Shown one piece after another: positions 1 through 5,028 of a DNA stretch of 5,198 nt. A program made the position numbers and the translations under genes. Each line of letters opens with the position of its first letter. Within the stretch, counting starts at the first letter, position 1. The notes under the pieces were generated by a model. The model was given only the letters and a program-made list of their open reading frames with translations, had not been told where the DNA came from and did no database searches. This DNA is from Clostridia bacterium (lineage in GTDB: Bacteria; Bacillota_A; Clostridia; Oscillospirales; Acutalibacteraceae): assembly GCA_017435305.1 (NCBI GenBank), contig JAFSFH010000026.1, forward strand, positions 1-5,198. Reading direction: 5' to 3'.

Positions 1-44
1 CCCTCTCCGTCGCCTGTGGCGACACCTCTCCCAAAGGGAGAGGC
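1..44. repeat. Short double-hairpin intergenic repeat element
   Basis: Two adjacent perfect hairpins are visible: GTCGCC (9-14) pairs with GGCGAC (18-23) across a TGT loop, and CCTCTCCC (25-32) pairs with GGGAGAGG (36-43) across AAA. A second copy of CCTCTCC at 2-8 can also pair with the GGAGAGG arm at 37-43, enclosing the first hairpin, so two folds compete. There is no T-tract after the stems, which argues against a simple terminator. From memory, elements with this layout are scattered between genes in Oscillospiraceae and related gut Clostridia; that is recollection, not a search result. The left boundary may lie outside the window. Confidence 0.6.
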
Positions 45-69
45 AAGGAACGCTGAAAGCTATACGGAA

Positions 70-93
70 CCCCCGGCACAGCCGGGGGGTTTC
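70..93 (+). terminator. Probable plus-strand rho-independent terminator
   Basis: CCCCCGGC (70-77) pairs with GCCGGGGG (81-88) across an ACA loop, followed on the plus strand by GTTTCTATT. The T-rich tail is short and interrupted. On the minus strand the stem is followed by TTCCGT, which is a poor terminator tail. It most likely ends a plus-strand gene left of the window, and may act as a backup for minus-strand transcripts. Confidence 0.55.
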
Positions 94-102
94 TATTACA
101 AC

Positions 103-138
103 AAAAAGGCTCTGTCCGTGATGGACAGAGCCTTTTTT
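103..138. terminator. Bidirectional terminator closing the opp operon
   Basis: A perfect 15-bp stem is formed by 103-117 (AAAAAGGCTCTGTCC) and 123-137, with a GTGAT loop. Read on the minus strand the stem ends in TTTTT, and on the plus strand in TTTTTT, so it should stop transcription from both sides. It lies 37 bases beyond the stop of the 84-residue gene. I see no comparable minus-strand terminator between oppF and that gene, so it is the best candidate for the end of the whole operon transcript. Confidence 0.88.
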
Positions 139-140
139 AA

Positions 141-169
141 TGTGTGAAACGGTTTTCGTGTGTGAAACG
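141..169. repeat. 11-bp direct repeat after the last gene
   Basis: TGTGTGAAACG occurs at 141-151 and again at 159-169, an 18-base period, between the stop codon of the small gene and the operon terminator. It lies in untranslated sequence. No function can be assigned; it may be a simple local duplication. Confidence 0.5.
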
Positions 170-174
170 AGTGG

Positions 175-429
175 TTATGCCGCGTATTTGAAAATCAAAT
201 ACGCCACGCCGAACATCACGCACAGGGCTGCGGCAAACACCAACGTGGGCAGCAGCATCATACGAAACGCCATCCAGAAGGTGCGCAGCTTATCCCCAAA
301 CGAGGAATACGAGGGGGTTGCATCCGACCGAAAATACTTGCCGAAGCCGGCGTCCACGCCGGACATATCCGCCAGCGTGCGACCGTCGTCGATATACTCG
401 ATCTTCTCTTTTTTCGGTTTGTTCGACAT
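175..429 (-). CDS. Small single-helix membrane protein, unknown function (84 aa)
   Basis: I do not recognise a named family. The protein has a charged, Lys-rich N-terminus (residues 1-9), then a polar stretch with the conspicuous segment IEYIDDGRTLADMSGV (10-25), a Ser/Thr/Tyr-rich linker (35-45), and one hydrophobic helix at about 57-80. No signal peptide or lipobox is visible. The positive N-terminal part and the helix near the C-terminus suggest a tail-anchored protein with the IDDGR segment in the cytoplasm; this topology is inferred. The start is supported by AGAGGAG six bases upstream of ATG. It follows oppF on the same strand with no clear terminator between, and precedes the operon terminator, so co-transcription with the transporter is likely. 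It could be an accessory subunit, a regulator, or an unrelated small gene that shares the transcript. I have a vague memory of similar DDGRT-ADMSG small proteins in other Clostridia, unverified. Confidence 0.82.
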   Translation of the reverse strand: MSNKPKKEKIEYIDDGRTLADMSGVDAGFGKYFRSDATPSYSSFGDKLRTFWMAFRMMLLPTLVFAAALCVMFGVAYLIFKYAA

Positions 430-435
430 AACATT

Positions 436-442
436 CTCCTCT
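436..442 (-). promoter_or_regulatory. Ribosome binding site of the small membrane-protein gene
   Basis: On the minus strand AGAGGAG sits six bases before the ATG at 429. This good match fixes the start and supports the gene being real despite its length. Confidence 0.8.
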
Positions 443-448
443 TGAAAC

Positions 449-487
449 CGCCGATGATAACCGGGTTGTTTTTATCGGCGTGCCGAT
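449..487 (-). promoter_or_regulatory. Competing hairpins before the small gene's ribosome site
   Basis: Read on the minus strand, the block CGCCGAT (480-474) can pair with the upstream ATCGG (487-483; hairpin ATCGG-CACG-CCGAT) or with the downstream ATCGGCG (455-449), across an 18-base loop. The two pairings share bases and cannot form together. The downstream arm ends six bases before the Shine-Dalgarno sequence. The minus strand lacks a T-tract after either hairpin, so a translational or stability role fits better than attenuation. The ATCGG-CCGAT hairpin is followed by T's only on the plus strand, where no gene is seen. Regulatory function is inference. Confidence 0.4.
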
Positions 488-514
488 TTTTTGTCGGGGA
501 AGTCAAAAAGCGCA

Positions 515-535
515 GGTAATACTGTATGTATTGCC
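515..535. other. AT-rich inverted repeat in the oppF downstream gap
   Basis: GGTAATAC (515-522) and GTATTGCC (528-535) form an 8-bp stem around TGTAT with one G-T wobble on the plus strand, which becomes a C-A mismatch on the minus strand. It lies between oppF and the small gene. It could be an operator-like dyad or part of a dispersed repeat; nothing further supports either. Confidence 0.3.
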
Positions 536-553
536 GAGCATTTTTGGCGCTGC

Positions 554-573
554 CGACGGAACAGCGGCCGTCG
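554..573 (-). other. Hairpin shortly after the oppF stop codon
   Basis: CGACGG (554-559) pairs with CCGTCG (568-573) across an 8-base loop, 17 bases beyond the oppF stop. There is no T-tract behind it on the minus strand, so it is not a convincing terminator. It could slow 3' decay of the upstream message. The fold competes with an alternative CGCTG-CAGCG pairing in the same stretch. Confidence 0.35.
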
Positions 574-590
574 AGAAAGGCGACCAAGGT

Positions 591-1682
591 TTAATCGGTG
601 GTTTCCAACAAATGACAAGCCGCAAAGTGACCGGGCTCGTATTCCTTATACTCCGGCACCACGTGCTTGCAGATCTCCTTGGCGTAGGGGCAACGGGTGT
701 GGAAGCGGCAACCCTTGGGCGGGTTGGCGGGGGACGGAATATCGCCGCCCAGCGGGATGCGCTGCATCTTATGGTTGGGGTCGGGGTTGGGCACGGCGGA
801 GAACAGCGCCTTGGTATAAGGATGCAACGGATTCTTGAAAATATCCTCCTTGCTGCCGAACTCCATCATACCGCCCAGGTACATCACACCGATCTTATCG
901 GAGATAAACTTAACCACCGACAGGTCGTGGGAAATGAACACGTACGCCAGATTCATCTCCCGCTGCAATTTCTTCAGCAGGTTGATGATCTGCGCCTGAA
1001 TGGACACGTCCAGAGCGGACACCGGCTCGTCGCAGATGACCAGCTTGGGGTTCACCGACAGGGCGCGGGCGATGCAGATACGCTGGCGCTGTCCGCCGGA
1101 GAACTCGTGGGGATACCGCTCGAAATAGTAATCCCGCAGACCGCACTTATCCATCAATTCCAGCACGTAGTCCTTGACCTGCTCCTTGGGCACGATGTTG
1201 TGCACCTTGACCGGCTCGGACAGCAGTCCGCCCACGGTGTCACGGGGAGGCAGAGAGGAATAGGGATCCTGGAAAATGATCTGCATCTGCTTGCGCACCT
1301 CCCGCATCTGGGAGGGCTTCAGGTGGGTGATATCCTGACCGTTGAAGATGATCTGACCGCCGGTGGGCTCGTGCAGCTTCAGAATCGCACGGCCGGCGGT
1401 GGTCTTACCGCAGCCGGACTCGCCCACGATACCCAGGGTCTCGCCCGCCTTCAGCTTAAAGGAAATGTCGTCCACTGCCACCAATTCCTTGGTGACCTTG
1501 CCCAGCATGGTCTTCTTCATCGGGAAGCACTTGCGCAGGTGGCGCACCTCCAGCAAGCAGTCGGGGTCGAAGGGCTTCTTCAGATCCTCCTCGATCTGTT
1601 GTTTACGGGCGGCGGCATACTCTGCGGCCAACGCCGCGTCGTCGTATTCGACGGCGGTGGTGGTTACCTTATCATCAGCCAT
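591..1682 (-). CDS. oppF: Peptide ABC transporter ATP-binding protein OppF (363 aa)
   Basis: Cytoplasmic ATPase that pairs with OppD to drive substrate import through OppBC. Motifs in order: Walker A GESGCGKT (87-94), Q-loop Q138, signature FSGGQ (194-198), Walker B LVICDE (214-219), SALD D-loop (222-225) and H-loop H252. The oligopeptide-transporter C-terminal domain follows, with HPYT (287-290) and four cysteines C325, C331, C338 and C356. In family members with known structures these cysteines hold an iron-sulfur cluster; here only the residues are seen. The chosen ATG lies 36 bases inside the longest open frame because AGGAGG stands six bases before it and the overlap with oppD is then the short ATGGCTGA. 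A charged, Ala/Glu-rich N-terminal stretch of about 40 residues precedes the fold. The usual SLNPR after the Q-loop reads SLPPR here. DppF is an equally valid name, since substrate specificity is not visible. Confidence 0.95.
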   Translation of the reverse strand: MADDKVTTTAVEYDDAALAAEYAAARKQQIEEDLKKPFDPDCLLEVRHLRKCFPMKKTMLGKVTKELVAVDDISFKLKAGETLGIVGESGCGKTTAGRAILKLHEPTGGQIIFNGQDITHLKPSQMREVRKQMQIIFQDPYSSLPPRDTVGGLLSEPVKVHNIVPKEQVKDYVLELMDKCGLRDYYFERYPHEFSGGQRQRICIARALSVNPKLVICDEPVSALDVSIQAQIINLLKKLQREMNLAYVFISHDLSVVKFISDKIGVMYLGGMMEFGSKEDIFKNPLHPYTKALFSAVPNPDPNHKMQRIPLGGDIPSPANPPKGCRFHTRCPYAKEICKHVVPEYKEYEPGHFAACHLLETTD

Positions 1683-2883
1683 TTTCTGCCTCCTCTCCGT
1701 ACAGGTGGCACGCCACAAAGTGGGTGGGGCTCACCTGCACCATCTCGGGATAATCGCCGCCGCAGCGGTGAGTGCACATGGCACAGCGCTCCTTAAAGTA
1801 GCAGTAGGAGGGCATATTCACCGGGTTGGGCACGTTGCCGGGGATGTTGTACAGCTCGGTGTTGTCGTCCAGCGTCATCGTGGGCTTGGACTTCTGCAGG
1901 CCGATGGTGTAGGGGTGACGGGGATCCTCGAAGATCTCGTGGACGGTACCCTTTTCGATCACCTTGCCCGCGTACATAACCACCACGTAGTCCGCCATCT
2001 CGGCGATGACGCCCAGGTCGTGGGTAATCAACAGAATGGAGCCATCGATCTTATTCTTAATATCCTGTAAGAGCTCCAGGATCTGCGCCTGAATGGTCAC
2101 GTCCAGCGCGGTGGTGGGCTCGTCGGCAATAATCAGACGGGGCTCCGCCGCCAGCGCCATAGCGATCATCACGCGCTGACGCATACCGCCGGACAGCTCG
2201 TGGGGGAACGCCTTATACACGTTCTCGGGGATGATGCCCACCAAGCGCAGCATCTCATAGGATTTTTCCTTCGCCTGCTCCTTGGTGGCGTTGGGCACGT
2301 GGATGAGGGTGACCTCGTCCAGCTGCTGACCGATGGTGAAGATGGGGTTCAGCGAGGTCATGGGCTCCTGGAAAATCATCGCCACCTGCTTGCCGCGGAT
2401 GCGATGGATCTCGTGGATGGGCATCTTGGCGATGTCGTAGACCTTATCCTCGGTGACCAGGTTGCCCTGATCGTCGGTGACAGGGTTGCCCTTTTCGTCA
2501 CGGACGTACTCGGAGGACTGGAAACGGATAGAGCCCTCCACGATCTGACCGGTGGGACCCTGGATCAGACGCATCACCGACATACTGGTCACCGACTTAC
2601 CGCAGCCGGACTCACCCACCACACCCACAACCGAGTGCTTGGGCACGTCGTAGGACACGCCGCCCACCGCCTTGACCACACCCTGCTCGGTGTAGAAATA
2701 GGTGTGCAGATCCTCGATCTCCAGAATGTTGGCGGGGTCCTTCATCTCGGACAAAAATTCGCTCTCGGGGGCCTTACGGTTTTTGTAGGCCTCCAGCCGC
2801 TTGATCTCCTTGGCGTTCGCCTTGGCGATGGCGCGAATCTCACGGCCGGACAGGTAATTCTTATTCTCATTCTTTCCAGCCAT
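1675..2883 (-). CDS. oppD: Peptide ABC transporter ATP-binding protein OppD (402 aa)
   Basis: Partner ATPase of OppF. Motifs: Walker A GESGCGKS (90-97), Q-loop Q172, signature LSGGM (230-234), Walker B LIIADE (250-255), TALD (258-261), H-loop H288, HPYT (323-326), and C-terminal cysteines C361, C367, C374 and C392 with the same spacing as in OppF; C370 is an extra one. At 402 residues it is longer than the usual 320-350. The surplus is a basic, helical-looking N-terminus (1-50) and a polar insertion at about 120-155 containing an 8-residue tandem repeat (132-147). Its ATG is three bases after the oppC stop. The Shine-Dalgarno match is weak (GAGG, nine bases away, inside the end of oppC), so translation is probably coupled to oppC. 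Its own end overlaps the oppF start by 8 bases. Could equally be named dppD. Confidence 0.95.
   Translation of the reverse strand: MAGKNENKNYLSGREIRAIAKANAKEIKRLEAYKNRKAPESEFLSEMKDPANILEIEDLHTYFYTEQGVVKAVGGVSYDVPKHSVVGVVGESGCGKSVTSMSVMRLIQGPTGQIVEGSIRFQSSEYVRDEKGNPVTDDQGNLVTEDKVYDIAKMPIHEIHRIRGKQVAMIFQEPMTSLNPIFTIGQQLDEVTLIHVPNATKEQAKEKSYEMLRLVGIIPENVYKAFPHELSGGMRQRVMIAMALAAEPRLIIADEPTTALDVTIQAQILELLQDIKNKIDGSILLITHDLGVIAEMADYVVVMYAGKVIEKGTVHEIFEDPRHPYTIGLQKSKPTMTLDDNTELYNIPGNVPNPVNMPSYCYFKERCAMCTHRCGGDYPEMVQVSPTHFVACHLYGEEAENG
1689..1694 (-). promoter_or_regulatory. Ribosome binding site of oppF, inside oppD
   Basis: A perfect AGGAGG on the minus strand stands six bases before the ATG at 1682, within the last codons of oppD. 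It decides between this start and an ATG 36 bases upstream that lacks such a site, and gives oppF its own strong initiation as well as coupling to oppD. Confidence 0.85.
2443..2490 (-). repeat. 24-bp tandem duplication within oppD
   Basis: Two adjacent 24-base units (2467-2490 and 2443-2466) match at 20 of 24 positions and encode GNPVTDDQ and GNLVTEDK. The frame is kept, so the duplication extends a surface insertion of OppD without damaging it. It lies between the first beta strands after Walker A and the Q-loop region. Confidence 0.75.
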
Positions 2884-2886
2884 CAG

Positions 2887-3954
2887 TTATCGCCTCGCTT
2901 TCGGGTCAAGGGCATCCCGCAGACCGTCGCCCACGAAGTTGAAGCCCAGCACGGCGATGACGATGCACACGCCGGCGGGAACCCACACGTACAGGTGGTT
3001 CTGCAGGATCTCCGGGTTGGTGGTGATGATGTTGATCATCGAGCCCCAAGCGGTGTAGGGCGCCTTAATACCCATATTCAAATAGGACAGGGACGCCTCA
3101 TATAGGATCATACTACCCAGACTCAGGGACATCTGCACGATCAGCTGGGGCATCACGTTGGGAACCAGATGCTTAAAGATCTTGCGGCCGGTGGAATAGC
3201 CCATAGCCTCCGCCGCCACCATATACTCCTGCTCACGCAGGGACAGAATCTGACCGCGCACCAGACGGGCGGTGCCGGGCCAGGAGATAAAGGTCAGGAA
3301 CATCATCAGCACGTAGATACGCCAGTCCTCTTCCACTCTGCCCAAGGATACCCAGCCGTCAAAGGCGGAGGAGATGATCAGCAGAATCGGGATGCCGGGC
3401 AGGCACATCAGCACGTCGCAGACACGCATGATCACGTTGTCCACCATACCGCCGAAATAACCGGCGATGCCGCCGATGAGTACGCCGAACAGAGTCAGCA
3501 GGAACACGGTCATAAAGCTGACCAGCAGGGACACGCGACCGCCGTACATCAGGCGAGCCAGCACGTCGTAGCCCTGGTCGTCGGTGCCCAGCGGATGGCG
3601 GGCAGAGGGCGGAGACAGGAAATTGTCCGCCAGCTTGGTCTCGGTGGTCTGCTGGATGACGTAGGTGACGCCGTCCACCTCATAGGTCACCTCGGAGGTG
3701 GCGTAGCTGGTCTTACCGCTCTTATCCAGCTCGGTCTCGCCCCACTGGGTATACACCAGCGGACCGGCGAAGCACAGCAGGAACAGACCCAGCACCATCA
3801 CCAGACCGATGATGCTCAATTTGGAGCGGAAAAAGCGCCGCAGCAGCATCTGGGTGGGGGACATCAGCCGCACGTTTTTGTCAAGGGGGGTGTTGTCAGC
3901 GGTGTCGACGGATTGCTCCTGGACGTCCTGCTCTTTCAATTTCAGTTCTTCCAT
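2887..3954 (-). CDS. oppC: Peptide ABC transporter permease OppC (355 aa)
   Basis: Inner half of the membrane channel, partner of OppB. A polar cytoplasmic N-terminus (1-43) leads to helix 1 (about 45-66). An extracytoplasmic stretch follows, then the family motif HPLGTDDQGYD (120-130), with Tyr where Arg is usual in GRD, and five further helices at about 141-166, 180-199, 211-227, 270-292 and 321-344. The EAA coupling loop is EYMVAAEAMGYSTGRKIF (243-260) ending in LVPN (263-266), the surface that meets the ATPases. The segment 70-115 between helix 1 and the HPLGTD motif is longer than usual and strand-like. Start: GGAGG eight bases before ATG, joined to the oppB stop (TAAGGAGG); 13 bases separate the two genes. 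The end lies three bases before oppD. Substrate is not determinable, so dppC is possible. Confidence 0.95.
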   Translation of the reverse strand: MEELKLKEQDVQEQSVDTADNTPLDKNVRLMSPTQMLLRRFFRSKLSIIGLVMVLGLFLLCFAGPLVYTQWGETELDKSGKTSYATSEVTYEVDGVTYVIQQTTETKLADNFLSPPSARHPLGTDDQGYDVLARLMYGGRVSLLVSFMTVFLLTLFGVLIGGIAGYFGGMVDNVIMRVCDVLMCLPGIPILLIISSAFDGWVSLGRVEEDWRIYVLMMFLTFISWPGTARLVRGQILSLREQEYMVAAEAMGYSTGRKIFKHLVPNVMPQLIVQMSLSLGSMILYEASLSYLNMGIKAPYTAWGSMINIITTNPEILQNHLYVWVPAGVCIVIAVLGFNFVGDGLRDALDPKARR

Positions 3955-3962
3955 ACAGCCAC

Positions 3963-3967
3963 CCTCC
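3963..3967 (-). promoter_or_regulatory. Ribosome binding site of oppC, abutting the oppB stop
   Basis: On the minus strand TAAGGAGG joins the oppB stop codon directly to a GGAGG site eight bases before the oppC ATG. Ribosomes ending oppB are placed to restart on oppC, which would help keep the two permeases in equal amounts. Confidence 0.8.
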
Positions 3968-4963
3968 TTACTCCAGTTTGACGCGGGGATCCACGATGCC
4001 GTACATCAGATCCGCCAGCAGCACGCCCAGCACGCTGAGCACAGCCAGGAACATATTGTAGCCCATAATAAAGGGGATGTCACCGGCGTTCATCGCCTGC
4101 AGAGCGATGTTACCGATACCGGGCAGGTCGAACACCTGCTCGGTGATGATGGCGCCGGAGAACAGGGACGGCAGCAGACCGGCCATAGAGGTCACCAGCG
4201 GAATCAAGGTATTGCGGAAGGCGTGCTTATTGATAACCACGCTCTCCTTAAGACCTTTGGCGCGGGCGGTGCGGATGTAATCCGAGCCCAGCACCTCCAG
4301 CATATTGGTACGGGTCATACGCATACGGGCACCGATGGACAGGATGACCACCGTGAGGATCGGCAACGTCGCATAGCGGACGTAGTCCAGCAGCAGACCG
4401 ATGCCGGTCGTGGTGGTGGTGGCATCGCCCAGACCGCTGGCAGGGAACCAGCCCAGATCCAGCGCCAGCCAGCTCTTCAGCATATTACCGAAGAAGAAGG
4501 CGGGCAGGGAGATACCCACCATCACCAGCACGGTGACCAGATAGTCACGGAACTTATACTGGTGGGTGGCGGCGGTGATGCCCAGGGGGATGGCGATCAA
4601 GAACTCAAAGATGGTGGCGATCAGAGCGATGGCAAAGGAGGTGCCCATATGCTGAGCGATCTTCTCCGCCACCGGCACGCCGTACTTAAAGCTGATGCCC
4701 AGATCCAGACGGCACAGGTCGCCCAGCCAGCTGAGATAGCCCTGGAAGATCTGCCACGGGGTGGCATTCTCGATCAGTCCGTACGCCTGGTACATCTTCT
4801 CCACCTGCTCGGCGGTCACTTCGGCGCCGGAGGTCTGCATGGCCACCACTTTGTCACGGACAAAGTCGATGGGCATCAGGCGGGTCAGGAAATAGATGAT
4901 CAACGACACGCCCAGCAGAACCACGATGGCGTAACCCAATCGTTTAACTATATACTTTAACAT
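3968..4963 (-). CDS. oppB: Peptide ABC transporter permease OppB (331 aa)
   Basis: First permease of the importer. It opens with the typical OppB/DppB N-terminus: a short basic segment (MLKYIVKRLG) and helix 1 (about 10-28). A large extracytoplasmic region (about 30-105) contains the DLGISF motif (87-92). Further helices lie at about 106-132, 141-165, 196-214, 254-276 and 298-321. The EAA loop is DYIRTARAKGLKESVVINKH (228-247) followed by RNTLIP (250-255), and the protein ends in the usual YGIVDPRVKLE. A run of five threonines (182-186) lies in the loop before helix 4. Length is normal for the family. The start ATG has AAAGGA eight bases upstream. It is preceded by a 65-base gap with a stable hairpin after the binding-protein gene, which suggests lower expression of the permeases than of the binding protein. 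Could be named dppB. Confidence 0.95.
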   Translation of the reverse strand: MLKYIVKRLGYAIVVLLGVSLIIYFLTRLMPIDFVRDKVVAMQTSGAEVTAEQVEKMYQAYGLIENATPWQIFQGYLSWLGDLCRLDLGISFKYGVPVAEKIAQHMGTSFAIALIATIFEFLIAIPLGITAATHQYKFRDYLVTVLVMVGISLPAFFFGNMLKSWLALDLGWFPASGLGDATTTTTGIGLLLDYVRYATLPILTVVILSIGARMRMTRTNMLEVLGSDYIRTARAKGLKESVVINKHAFRNTLIPLVTSMAGLLPSLFSGAIITEQVFDLPGIGNIALQAMNAGDIPFIMGYNMFLAVLSVLGVLLADLMYGIVDPRVKLE

Positions 4964-4971
4964 AAGCTTCG

Positions 4972-4977
4972 TCCTTT
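4972..4977 (-). promoter_or_regulatory. Ribosome binding site of oppB, next to a hairpin
   Basis: AAAGGA on the minus strand lies eight bases before the oppB ATG and only three bases after the base of the 4981-5012 hairpin. Access to this site may depend on that structure. Confidence 0.65.
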
Positions 4978-4980
4978 ACT

Positions 4981-5012
4981 CCAAGGGGATGGGGTCTCCC
5001 CCACCCCCTTGG
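4981..5012 (-). other. Stable intercistronic hairpin between binding protein and oppB
   Basis: CCAAGGGG (4981-4988) pairs with CCCCTTGG (5005-5012), and after one A-C mismatch TGGGG (4990-4994) pairs with CCCCA (4999-5003) around a TCTC loop, giving 13 pairs. On the minus strand no T-tract follows, so it is not an intrinsic terminator. Such hairpins after a binding-protein cistron are known (for example malE-malF) to protect the upstream message from 3' decay and so give more binding protein than permease; that role here is inferred. Confidence 0.7.
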
Positions 5013-5028
5013 TGGGTTGTCGTTTTGA

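Noticed and set aside
1..174. CRISPR array or tRNA at the left edge
   Set aside because: The repeats there are inverted hairpins and one 11-bp direct repeat, with no regular spacer units and no cloverleaf.
140..445. Plus-strand 101-codon frame antisense to the small gene
   Set aside because: It begins inside the terminator tail without a ribosome site, and the translation has no coherent features, whereas the minus-strand gene has a ribosome site and a clean membrane helix.
474..492. Intrinsic terminator (ATCGG-CGTG-CCGAT followed by T's)
   Set aside because: It has terminator shape only on the plus strand, where no gene precedes it; on the operon strand no T-tract follows.
470..510. Possible promoter for the small gene (TTGACT on the minus strand near 506)
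   Set aside because: No acceptable -10 box occurs 16-18 bases downstream, so read-through from the operon is the simpler explanation.
258..587. Minus-strand frame of 109 codons covering the oppF downstream gap and part of the small gene
   Set aside because: It would begin at TTG without a ribosome site, and half of it overlaps the better-supported 84-residue gene in another frame.
1683..1718. Upstream ATG for oppF adding 12 residues (MWRATCTERRQK)
   Set aside because: No good ribosome site is present, it would lengthen the overlap with oppD, and the ATG at 1682 has a perfect AGGAGG six bases away.
480..1796. Long plus-strand open frame (438 codons) and similar plus-strand frames over oppD, oppC and oppB
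   Set aside because: They are antisense to clear transporter genes, their translations are His/Gln/Gly/Leu-rich with no recognisable domain, and they arise from the GC-rich codon use of the minus-strand genes.
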